A stretch of 18,025 nt of DNA from JBAWZR01 sp037142915 (GTDB taxonomy: Bacteria > Patescibacteriota > Minisyncoccia > Moranbacterales > UBA1568), in NCBI GenBank assembly GCA_037142915.1, contig JBAWZR010000014.1, forward strand, positions 1 to 18,025, written 5' to 3'. The notes under the pieces are model-generated. The model searched no databases. It saw only the letters and a list, made by a program, of their open reading frames with translations, and had not been told where the DNA came from. Below, piece after piece: positions 7,282-13,813 of the stretch (positions are counted from its first letter, which is position 1; each line of letters starts with the position of its first letter). Made by a program: the position numbers and the translations under genes.

Positions 7282-7623
7282 TCATTGCAATGTATTTCCG
7301 GTTGCTTTATAAATAATCCGGGAGATTTCTTTCCATGGAATCTCCTCTTCATAATTCACGGCATCCGAGAATAGTGTGTATACGGAATTAAATTGAAATT
7401 TTTTTTGATCAATTTCTCCTATACACTGAGCGGCACAGCCTACTTGATGATTCTCATCTCTTACCAGGCACCTGCCGCCAAGAACTGAAATTACCTCCTG
7501 AAATAATACATCCGGAACATTACAGCCAGTTGTACAAAGCGGGCAATCTCGACAAGATCGAACGGCTTGGTTCGGATATGAAATAGGCGTTTCTTTTCTT
7601 TCTACTGCTGATTCCGTTTTCAT
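7282..7623 (-). CDS. Cys-rich hypothetical protein with CxxCxxCxxxC cluster
   Basis: I cannot assign a family. The 113-residue protein has no signal peptide or membrane segment. It has Cys24-x2-Cys27-x2-Cys30-x3-Cys34, which is the spacing of a 4Fe-4S ferredoxin signature, although the usual Pro after the last Cys is Asn here. Cys52, Cys63 and Cys67 follow, so a metal site (Fe-S or zinc) is likely. The C-terminal part (WKEISRIIYKATGNTLQ) looks helical. A strong Shine-Dalgarno site (AAGGAG) precedes the ATG at 7623. It lies 90 nt after a second Cys-bearing orphan (7714-8076) in the same direction and is probably expressed with it or from a weak promoter in the gap. The terminator at 7213-7243 closes the unit. 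Composition is A/T-richer than in neighbours. Confidence 0.72.
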   Translation of the reverse strand: MKTESAVERKETPISYPNQAVRSCRDCPLCTTGCNVPDVLFQEVISVLGGRCLVRDENHQVGCAAQCIGEIDQKKFQFNSVYTLFSDAVNYEEEIPWKEISRIIYKATGNTLQ

Positions 7624-7696
7624 CGGAGTCTCCTTCTCTAAAATATTCTCAAAACTTACGAATTTCCTACTTGTCCCTCTACTACAATTGTTAAAA

Positions 7697-7728
7697 CTTC
7701 CTGTCTACCTTTATTAATACACAGGAAG
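7697..7728 (-). terminator. Hairpin overlapping the stop of the 120-aa gene
   Basis: CTTCCTGT (7697-7704) and ACAGGAAG (7721-7728) form an 8-bp stem that contains the TAA of the upstream gene. On the minus strand it is followed by TTTT and then the shared motif TTAACAATT. The plus-strand side has a seven-T run. It may reduce read-through into the 113-aa gene. Confidence 0.5.
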
Positions 7729-8076
7729 ATTTTTTTGTCTAGCCAGAAAGAACAGCCTACTCATAACTATTGCCTTCCAACCAACAATTTCAAGTTTTTC
7801 CAACCCACCTGGTTCAAGCGCAGTATATGCTGCTTTATTCTCGTGTTTTTCCAATAATTCCAAGACCTCTGGTCCATATGTATACGTATGAAGACCTTTG
7901 GCTCTCACCTCAGTCAAGCATACCAATTTACCATTTTCGATTCCACAGCCATGCCCAGCAGGAATGTTTATTAAACATCCTGAACATTGACCCAGAGTTT
8001 CCGAATTATTCGGCCACTCATGCGCTTGTCCGGAAATCCCAATGCCCCTTTCACCTTTTTTCCATTCATAGCACAT
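7714..8076 (-). CDS. Hypothetical 120-aa protein with four-Cys motif
   Basis: I do not recognise this protein. The 120 residues have no clear membrane segment. Cys31-x2-Cys34, Cys44 and Cys53, with His42 beside them (GHGCG), look like a structural zinc or Fe-S site; Cys2 is also present. The second half (EVLELLEKHENKAAYTALEPGGLEKLEIVGWKAIVMSRLFFLARQ) appears helical. A GGAGG ribosome binding site 9 nt before the ATG at 8076 supports the start. The leader contains TTAACAATT, as in the 72-aa and 113-aa orphans. A promoter overlapping the MFS stop (8208-8235), a 14-codon mini-ORF and a terminator hairpin (8126-8148) lie upstream. The gene probably forms an accessory unit with the 113-aa gene. 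Confidence 0.7.
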   Translation of the reverse strand: MCYEWKKGERGIGISGQAHEWPNNSETLGQCSGCLINIPAGHGCGIENGKLVCLTEVRAKGLHTYTYGPEVLELLEKHENKAAYTALEPGGLEKLEIVGWKAIVMSRLFFLARQKNLPVY

Positions 8077-8125
8077 AAATAAAATCCTCCAAAAAAATTG
8101 TTAAAAAACTGGAAACGCCCAGAAA

Positions 8126-8148
8126 AAAACCGCCAAGACGGCGGTTTT
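8126..8148. terminator. Strong bidirectional-type terminator hairpin
   Basis: AAAACCGCC (8126-8134) and GGCGGTTTT (8140-8148) are perfectly complementary around a 5-nt loop. On the minus strand seven Ts follow the GC stem. It ends the MFS transcription unit (stop at 8222) and also lies inside the putative leader of the 120-aa gene. Confidence 0.85.
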
Positions 8149-8155
8149 CTTTCGC

Positions 8156-8200
8156 TTATTCACAAGTCTTCTTCAGGTTGTGACAAGTTGTTCGTTTCAT
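8156..8200 (-). CDS. Putative 14-residue leader peptide
   Basis: A short frame reads MKRTTCHNLKKTCE and stops 7 nt before the terminator hairpin at 8126-8148. Its ATG at 8200 falls within a base or two of the start site predicted from the promoter at 8208-8235, so it would be leaderless or nearly so. Two of its 14 residues are Cys, and the downstream genes are Cys-rich. Position, not conservation, is the only support. A chance frame is quite possible, and I could not find an obvious anti-terminator. Confidence 0.3.
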   Translation of the reverse strand: MKRTTCHNLKKTCE

Positions 8201-8207
8201 TACTCTC

Positions 8208-8235
8208 AGTATACTCCACCATCAAGCACTGTCAA
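8208..8235 (-). promoter_or_regulatory. Sigma70-type promoter overlapping the MFS 3' end
   Basis: On the minus strand a perfect TTGACA (8235-8230) is followed by 16 nt and TATACT (8213-8208). Predicted initiation is near 8201. The box pair overlaps the last codons of the MFS gene and points at the Cys-rich genes through the terminator at 8126-8148. Confidence 0.55.
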
Positions 8236-9403
8236 TAACCGTGTCTTTCAAAGAAAAAGTCATACAGAGAACACTCATCGAAACCAGCACGCTCAGAATA
8301 AACACAATGGTCAGAGGGAACCAGAGCAACAACACTGCCCCCAAAATTGCCACCACGATATTGGCCGTCGGACGCGTGGTGCGAAAAAAAGCGATAATGT
8401 CCCCATCATCACCATCGATTTGCTTATAAAAATACGCATCTCGTAATACTTCGATCGCTGCGGCTCCGATACGCGTCACGAATAACACCACCATCCAAAA
8501 CCCCAAGGAAGTGCTACTCGAAAAAGCGGCCACACCGGTCGAGACTGCCAAGATCGCCAACGCGATGAGAAGCATCTCCTTCTCTCCCCATCGCTTATCC
8601 GCGAGTACTCCCAACGGATACTGGATGATTACGAATGGCAGGAGCATCACCGTGAATATCAGACCAATCTGCGTCCAACTGAAACCGAGATCGAGCAAGC
8701 GCAGTGGCATATACACTATCATCACCACATAAAAAAACTCGAGTGCAAAAGAGACACCATAAATCCGCAGGATATCGGGAGTGGTACGAATTTTTCGCCA
8801 AAAACCCTTCCACGCGACCTCTCGCTTAAAATGGAAGTTGACTGAATGCAAGCCAAGTATGATCCACAGAAACACCAGCACATAGAGAAATGCACTCGCA
8901 AGAAAAATGCCCCAAAACCCCACCCGATCCATCAATTGGGAGGCGAGCAACGGCCCTGCGAGAATTCCCGTATTCATAAGCATCAAATGCCAGCCGCGTA
9001 TCCGTCCCGAACTATTATCTGTCGAGAAATCCTCCAGAATAATATCTATCACCACCCATGCCACCGAATTGATAACGATAACAGTTCCCAAAAGTGCCAT
9101 ACCAAGGAAGGACGGCGACAAAATCGACAACACGAGCATCGCCAGCGCCAGGAAAAAAAGTAGCAGACTCAAGAGTGTCGTTTTACCGAGACGGCGGATA
9201 AAACCAGGGAGTAAGAATAAGAGTCCTAAGACACAGGCGAACACTACACCATAAAACAATCCAACATTCTCTGTGCCACTGGCGGCACGCAAATAACTCG
9301 AACTCATATACAACCAAAAAGCGTCGGAAAAACCCAACAGCAAAACAACTCTGCTCAGAAGGCGTATTGGATTTTTTTCTTGAATTGTTTTTTGTTTTGG
9401 CAT
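8222..9403 (-). CDS. Major facilitator superfamily transporter
   Basis: This is a cytoplasmic-membrane carrier of 393 residues with about 12 hydrophobic segments, the standard MFS size. The inter-domain loop lies near the middle (HSVNFHFKREVAWKGFWRKIRTTPDILRIYG), and a motif-A-like GVLADKRWGEKEM opens the second half; a weaker partner (GFIRRLGKTTLL) is in the first half. Substrate cannot be read from sequence; drug or metabolite efflux is only a guess. I chose the ATG at 9403 because a longer frame to 9478 would overlap the upstream gene by 68 nt. The chosen start is 7 nt after that gene's stop, so the two are likely co-transcribed. The terminator at 8126-8148 follows. Confidence 0.88.
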   Translation of the reverse strand: MPKQKTIQEKNPIRLLSRVVLLLGFSDAFWLYMSSSYLRAASGTENVGLFYGVVFACVLGLLFLLPGFIRRLGKTTLLSLLLFFLALAMLVLSILSPSFLGMALLGTVIVINSVAWVVIDIILEDFSTDNSSGRIRGWHLMLMNTGILAGPLLASQLMDRVGFWGIFLASAFLYVLVFLWIILGLHSVNFHFKREVAWKGFWRKIRTTPDILRIYGVSFALEFFYVVMIVYMPLRLLDLGFSWTQIGLIFTVMLLPFVIIQYPLGVLADKRWGEKEMLLIALAILAVSTGVAAFSSSTSLGFWMVVLFVTRIGAAAIEVLRDAYFYKQIDGDDGDIIAFFRTTRPTANIVVAILGAVLLLWFPLTIVFILSVLVSMSVLCMTFSLKDTVIDSA

Positions 9404-9410
9404 ATTTTTA

Positions 9411-9854
9411 TTACGGTTGCAAACATCCTGGTTGGTATTTTTTTGCACGCGCGTCATCTTCAGAAGTGAAACACACACGATTCTCCGGTTTGATCCGCTT
9501 CACCACCGCACACCCAGCCGCGTGATATTTGTCCGAATTACGACTCCCGACGAACGGGCAGTTGGCAGGGAGTGAAATCGTCGAAACAGCTGTCGTAGAA
9601 GTTTTCGCATCTGATGATGGCGATGGCAGTGAAGAAGCTGCTGCAGACACACCAGCAGCAACCACCGACTCAGCAACGATTGGCTTTTCGATCACGATAG
9701 GCGGCGAGGTATGCCGAATCCCCTGCACAAAACCAAACTCAAACCCGCATACTCCCACGCCGATCATACCCAGCACAAGCGCTATCTCTCGCGCATTCGC
9801 TCGCAACTTTTCCTTCACGATCTGCCAGTGTCTTCGCATAGTCATTTCATTCAT
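9411..9854 (-). CDS. Membrane-anchored protein with Ada-like zinc-binding domain
   Basis: The 147-residue protein has a short basic N-terminus, one membrane helix (about 22-44), a Ser/Ala/Pro/Thr-rich linker (about 50-93) and a C-terminal module (about 97-147). The module reads CPFVGSRNSDKYHAAGCAVVKRI, then PENRVCFTSEDDARAKKYQPGC, resembling the metal-binding domain of Ada found as a stand-alone module in many bacterial surface and nuclease-related proteins. Candidate ligands are Cys99, Cys115, Cys128 and Cys144 with His111. The helix-linker-module order places the module outside the membrane, but the function is unknown. The frame can extend to a TTG at 9893; the ATG at 9854, preceded by GGAAGAAAG, fits better. 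It is divergent from the glycan operon and just upstream of the MFS gene. Confidence 0.75.
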   Translation of the reverse strand: MNEMTMRRHWQIVKEKLRANAREIALVLGMIGVGVCGFEFGFVQGIRHTSPPIVIEKPIVAESVVAAGVSAAASSLPSPSSDAKTSTTAVSTISLPANCPFVGSRNSDKYHAAGCAVVKRIKPENRVCFTSEDDARAKKYQPGCLQP

Positions 9855-9909
9855 ACTTTCTTCCAGTGTATCGCACAATACTATTAGAAACAAATTTTTT
9901 TCTGTAAAA

Positions 9910-9938
9910 TTGGCAAAAAGACGGTTTCACCCTATACT
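9910..9938 (+). promoter_or_regulatory. Sigma70-type promoter of the glycan operon
   Basis: TTGGCA (9910-9915), a 17-nt spacer and TATACT (9933-9938) predict a start near 9945, about 42 nt before the dehydrogenase ATG at 9987. It is the only strong plus-strand promoter seen before the six-gene operon. Confidence 0.65.
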
Positions 9939-9986
9939 GAAATCAGTGCTAAAACGGCTCTGTTTATTTGTAATGATTTTCATAGT

Positions 9987-11270
9987 ATGTCCATTTCTCT
10001 CCCTACCGTCTGTATCGTCGGACTCGGTTATGTCGGGTTACCGCTCGCTGTTCGCTCAGCCGAAAAAAACTACCCCGTGATCGGTTTTGATATCAACACA
10101 AAAACCATCGCATCACTCCAATCAGGCAAAAGCCATTTCTATGATGAATATGTCGATGCCAATCTGGCGAAATTCCCCTTCGAAGCGACGATGGATGCCA
10201 CACAAATAAAAAAAGCTGACATCGTCCTCGTCTGCGTACCAACACCGGTCGATGAGTTTCACAATCCCGATCTTACGCCAGTCATCTCCTCGATGCAGAC
10301 TGTCGCTGCCAATCTCAAATCAGGCGCGCTGGTCGTCCTCGAGTCCACCGTCAACCCAGGCGTCAGCGAAGAAATCGTTGTACCGATATTCGAAGCAGCT
10401 GGCTGGAAAGTTGGTGAGACCGTCTACATCGCCCACTGCCCCGAGCGCATCAACCCAGGTGATCCCAAATGGAATGTCACCAATATCCCGCGCGTCGTCG
10501 GTTCGTTCGATACGGCCGGACTCACCCTCGCACTGAATTTTTATCGCACCATCGTTGATGGCGAGATCCGACCAATGAAATCCATCCGCGAGGCCGAAGC
10601 AGTCAAGATCGTCGAGAATTCCTTCCGCGATATCAATATCGCTTTCGTCAACGAACTCGCCCTCTCCTTCGACAAACTCGGTATCGATGTCAAAGACGTC
10701 ATCGAAGGCGCCTCTACCAAACCCTTCGCTTTTATGGCACACTTCCCATCCTGCGGCGTTGGCGGACACTGCATTCCCGTCGACCCCTACTACCTCATCG
10801 AACGCGCCAAACGAGCTGGCTTCGATCACAAATTTCTGCGCCAAGCGCGCGAGATTAATAACTTTATGCCAGAGTACACTGTCGAACTCCTGCAAGACGC
10901 ACTCAATGCCGTCAAAAAACCGATCAATGGAACAAAAGTCGGTGTCCTCGGCCTCGCCTACAAAGCCAATATCGCCGACCTCCGCGAGTCGCCCAGCTTC
11001 GAGATCATCAAACACCTCAAAAAGCACCAAGCAGATATCATCACCTTCGATCCATTTGTGCTCGAGAAGTCTTCGGTCAAAACACTCGAAGAAATTCTCG
11101 ATCAATCCGAAGCGCTCATCATCGCTACCAATCATCGGGCATTTATCGAAACACTCACTCCTGAGCTGCTCGAAAAACACCATATCTCGGTCGTGATTGA
11201 TGGCAAAAACTGCCTCAACAAAAACGCTTTCCGTGAAAGCAAAATCATCTATAAGGGCATCGGCCGCTAA
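9987..11270 (+). CDS. UDP-N-acetyl-hexosamine 6-dehydrogenase (WecC/WbpA/TviB type)
   Basis: The enzyme oxidises C6 of a UDP-N-acetyl-hexosamine (GlcNAc or ManNAc) to a uronate by two NAD-dependent steps, giving an acidic amino sugar for surface glycans. The 427-residue protein has the usual three domains: NAD-binding GLGYVGLP (12-19), VCVPTPV (82-88), LESTVNPG (118-125), HCPERINPG (150-158), the central NSFRDINIAFVNELA helix (211-225), the catalytic Cys262 in GVGGHCIPVDPYYL, and a C-terminal domain with GLAYKANIADLRESPS. NSFRDINIAFVNE favours the HexNAc dehydrogenases over UDP-glucose dehydrogenase. GlcNAc versus ManNAc cannot be decided. It is the first gene of the plus-strand glycan operon; the next ATG is 5 nt after its stop. 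Confidence 0.93.
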   Translation: MSISLPTVCIVGLGYVGLPLAVRSAEKNYPVIGFDINTKTIASLQSGKSHFYDEYVDANLAKFPFEATMDATQIKKADIVLVCVPTPVDEFHNPDLTPVISSMQTVAANLKSGALVVLESTVNPGVSEEIVVPIFEAAGWKVGETVYIAHCPERINPGDPKWNVTNIPRVVGSFDTAGLTLALNFYRTIVDGEIRPMKSIREAEAVKIVENSFRDINIAFVNELALSFDKLGIDVKDVIEGASTKPFAFMAHFPSCGVGGHCIPVDPYYLIERAKRAGFDHKFLRQAREINNFMPEYTVELLQDALNAVKKPINGTKVGVLGLAYKANIADLRESPSFEIIKHLKKHQADIITFDPFVLEKSSVKTLEEILDQSEALIIATNHRAFIETLTPELLEKHHISVVIDGKNCLNKNAFRESKIIYKGIGR

Positions 11271-11275
11271 ACTCT

Positions 11276-11530
11276 ATGTTTCATCTCATCAAAGGCATCA
11301 TCTGGCTCATCGGACTCATCGTCGTGTCGAGTTTCATCTTGCGATTTTTTCACTATGAAATCAATTGGACAGCCGTCGAGAACAGTTTCCGTTCCTGTTA
11401 CGAGACCGTTTCTGTGCCATGTCAAAACATTCTCGTCAACAAGGCGACCGAAACCGATCGTACCGAGTGCAATGCTCGCTGTCTGGCTGGTTTTTCATCT
11501 TGGGTGAACCCACAAAAAATAAATCCATAA
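11276..11530 (+). CDS. Small single-TM protein with four cysteines
   Basis: I do not recognise this 84-residue protein. One N-terminal membrane helix (about 5-24) is followed by a short domain with Cys41, Cys49, Cys65 and Cys69, in the pattern SCY..VPCQ and ECNARCLAG. The even number and spacing suggest two disulfides if the domain faces outward, or a metal site if it faces inward. The gene starts 5 nt after the dehydrogenase stop and is probably translationally coupled. Its place in a glycan operon suggests a membrane accessory role, but that is inference. Confidence 0.68.
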   Translation: MFHLIKGIIWLIGLIVVSSFILRFFHYEINWTAVENSFRSCYETVSVPCQNILVNKATETDRTECNARCLAGFSSWVNPQKINP

Positions 11531-11541
11531 AACTTTTTTTG

Positions 11542-11627
11542 TGTCATCCCTGGCTTGACCCGGGATCCAGGTTCGGTTGCATTCAGATGCAATTCAGTCT
11601 GGATCCCGCATCAAGTGCGGGATGACA
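11542..11627. repeat. Palindromic repeat, second copy, intergenic
   Basis: It has the same terminal TGTCATCCC and GGGATGACA, the GGATCCAGG block, the central TGCAT/ATGCA hairpin and the CCCGCA/TGCGGG arm seen in the copy inside miaA. It is 86 bp, five bases longer in the centre, and so not a multiple of three. It fills most of the 125-nt gap before the GT2 gene. As a folded RNA inside the operon it could affect mRNA stability or read-through. Confidence 0.85.
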
Positions 11628-11655
11628 AACTTCCTGTTTTTAAATATTTCAATAT

Positions 11656-12639
11656 ATGAAACTTATTGTCAATATCCCCGCCTATAATGAAGAGGATGTG
11701 CTCGGTGCAACTATTCAGCATATCAAGCAAAGCTTCGAAGCGGATTTCTACCAACACGGTCTCGGCCAAGTTATCACCGAGAAGTTCATCCAAGTCGTTG
11801 ACGATGGTTCAACCGATCGCACCGCTGCCGTCGCCGAGGAATCAGGCGCTCACTTCGTTATTTCCTACAAGCCCAATCGACGCCTCGCGTATTCCTTCAA
11901 ACGCGCCGTAGAAAACGCGCTCGAACAAAACGCCGACCTGATGGTAAATATCGATGCGGACGGTCAGTTTGATGCCAACGACATCCCCAAGCTCCTCACT
12001 CCCATCATTGAAGGCCACTACGATATGGTCATCGCCAATCGGTTCGGTGGGGTGAAGGCGAAGAATATTCCCTGGATTCGGAGCTTCCTCAATCGCTTCG
12101 CCGCTGCACTCGTCAGTTTTTTCCTCAATGCTAAGACCGAAGATCTCACCTGCGGATTTCGCGCCCACAATCGCGAGACACTTATGCGACTCAACTTGGT
12201 TAACGACAATTTCACCTACACACAAGAAACCATCATCGACGCTATCGGCAAAAACCTCAAACTCAAATGGGTCCCGATCGAAGTCACCTACTTCGCCGAC
12301 CGCAAACCCAAGATCACCAAATCGCTTTGGAAATTCGTCAATAACGGTTTTAAAATTATTCTCAAAGCCATCCGCGATGTCCGCCCGATGAAGTTCTTTG
12401 GCATACCTGGTCTCATCCTGATGATCATCGCACTCATCCTTTTCGTAATTTTCCTCAGCCTATACTTCCAGGACTTCAAGATTTCGCCCTATCGCAATTA
12501 TCTCTTCGCTTCCGCTATCGCTTTCCTCGTCGGTCTCCAATTCTTCGTCCTGGCACTCATCGCCGATATGATCAAGTCCAACCGCCGCCTCACCGAGGAG
12601 CAACTCTACTTAGCGAAGAAAAAGTTGTACAAGAAATAA
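11656..12639 (+). CDS. GT2 glycosyltransferase, polyprenyl-phosphate sugar synthase type
   Basis: A GT-A fold glycosyltransferase that probably moves a sugar from a nucleotide donor to a polyprenyl phosphate at the inner membrane face. The 327 residues begin with LIVNIPAYNEE; VVDDGSTDRT (47-56) and the metal-binding NIDADGQFD (98-106) are diagnostic. CGFRAHNRETL and the later QETIIDA match the DPMS/GtrB-like group. Two C-terminal membrane helices (about 246-270 and 283-310) are also typical of GtrB-like enzymes. The donor sugar is not readable. The neighbours (HexNAc dehydrogenase, GT4, GT-C-like protein) suggest supply of a lipid-linked sugar for surface glycan assembly. Confidence 0.9.
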   Translation: MKLIVNIPAYNEEDVLGATIQHIKQSFEADFYQHGLGQVITEKFIQVVDDGSTDRTAAVAEESGAHFVISYKPNRRLAYSFKRAVENALEQNADLMVNIDADGQFDANDIPKLLTPIIEGHYDMVIANRFGGVKAKNIPWIRSFLNRFAAALVSFFLNAKTEDLTCGFRAHNRETLMRLNLVNDNFTYTQETIIDAIGKNLKLKWVPIEVTYFADRKPKITKSLWKFVNNGFKIILKAIRDVRPMKFFGIPGLILMIIALILFVIFLSLYFQDFKISPYRNYLFASAIAFLVGLQFFVLALIADMIKSNRRLTEEQLYLAKKKLYKK

Positions 12640-12664
12640 ATTTCTTTGTCTAGAAAACACGGCA

Positions 12665-13804
12665 ATGAAAATCCTCTTCGTTTCGCGAGCGTATCCACCT
12701 ATCACCGGCGGGATAGAGAACCAGAACTTCGGCATCGCCACCAGCTTGGCGAAGATTGCTGATATCACTATTTTTGCTAACCACGGCGGCAAGAAAACGC
12801 TGTGGTGGTTTTTGCCATACGCTTTTCTGCGGATCCTATTTTCGTTTTGGAAGTATGATGTCATCCTGCTTGGAGATGGCAGCCTCGCACCACTCGGTGT
12901 CCCTATTCGTTTTCTCTCATTCGGTCATACGAGAGTCGCTGCTATCATCCATGGACTCGATATTACTTTCTTTCGTAAAAAAGGCCTTTTAAGTGCAGTC
13001 TATAAATTCATCAATATCCCGGCATTAAGAAATATTGATCTTCTTATCGCTGTCGGCAACCAAACTCGCGAAGAAGCGCTCGCTATCGGCGTCGCATCTG
13101 ATCGCTGCATATTTATTCCCAATGGCATCTTCGTCCAAGATCTATTCCAACCACAACATACCCATGAAGAATTGGCTCGTGTAATCAATGCACACACTGA
13201 CACGCCAATAGATATCACCAACAAAAAAATTATTTTGAGAATTGGACGGTATGTCAAACACAAGGGCGTCGAGTGGTTCATCCGGAATGTCGTCCCGTAT
13301 CTACCAGACGATACCCTCTTCGTAGCCGCAGGTGCCGTCGTCCACAAAAAAACCGCCGGTGATAATGACTATTACCCGAGGTGCGTAGCGACCATAAAAG
13401 AATTGGGATTGGAGAATAAAGTCAGACTCCTCACTAATCTCCCGTGGAACGATATGAAAGTCCTTTTCAATACCGTCGATCTCGCCGTGTCACCCAATAT
13501 CCCTGTCCGTGGATCAATGGAGGGTTTCGGTATCAATGTTATCGAGGCCGCGTCGTGCGAACGCGTCGTGGTCACCTCCAACCTCGAGGGACTAAAAGAT
13601 GCTATCATAGAAGGAGCGAATGGTTTCCTCGTCGAACCAGAGAACGATGACGCTTTCATTGAAAAAATTACCACCCTTCTGCAAGATGACGCGCTCCGCC
13701 AAACTTTCGGCGCCAAAGCACGCGAGTTTACCATTCACCATTTCAATTGGGAGACTATCGCAAGACAGTATCTCGAGGCTTTGGAAAATATATCAAAAAA
13801 ATAG
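12665..13804 (+). CDS. GT4-family glycosyltransferase
   Basis: A GT-B retaining glycosyltransferase of 379 residues, normal for the family, acting at the cytoplasmic side. Seen are the N-terminal donor-fold loop PPITGGIE (11-18), IHGLD (95-99), GRYVKHKG (194-201) at the start of the C-terminal Rossmann domain, and the EX7E-type SMEGFGINVIEAASC with Glu286 and Glu294. The GLEFxxx-type tail GANGFLVEPENDD is characteristic of GT4 enzymes. It lies 25 nt after the GT2 gene and 9 nt before the large membrane protein gene. The ATG at 12665 is fixed by the conserved first strand MKILFVSRAYPP. The sugar specificity is unknown. Confidence 0.93.
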   Translation: MKILFVSRAYPPITGGIENQNFGIATSLAKIADITIFANHGGKKTLWWFLPYAFLRILFSFWKYDVILLGDGSLAPLGVPIRFLSFGHTRVAAIIHGLDITFFRKKGLLSAVYKFINIPALRNIDLLIAVGNQTREEALAIGVASDRCIFIPNGIFVQDLFQPQHTHEELARVINAHTDTPIDITNKKIILRIGRYVKHKGVEWFIRNVVPYLPDDTLFVAAGAVVHKKTAGDNDYYPRCVATIKELGLENKVRLLTNLPWNDMKVLFNTVDLAVSPNIPVRGSMEGFGINVIEAASCERVVVTSNLEGLKDAIIEGANGFLVEPENDDAFIEKITTLLQDDALRQTFGAKAREFTIHHFNWETIARQYLEALENISKK

Positions 13805-13813
13805 CCGCGCTTT

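Noticed and set aside
9404..9478. Longer N-terminus for the MFS transporter
   Set aside because: It would overlap the upstream gene by 68 nt and add a polar, non-membrane stretch not usual in MFS proteins.
10320..11183. 287-codon minus-strand frame opposite the UDP-HexNAc dehydrogenase
   Set aside because: It is Asp/Glu/Phe-rich, a typical mirror of a real gene on the other strand, with no recognisable motif.
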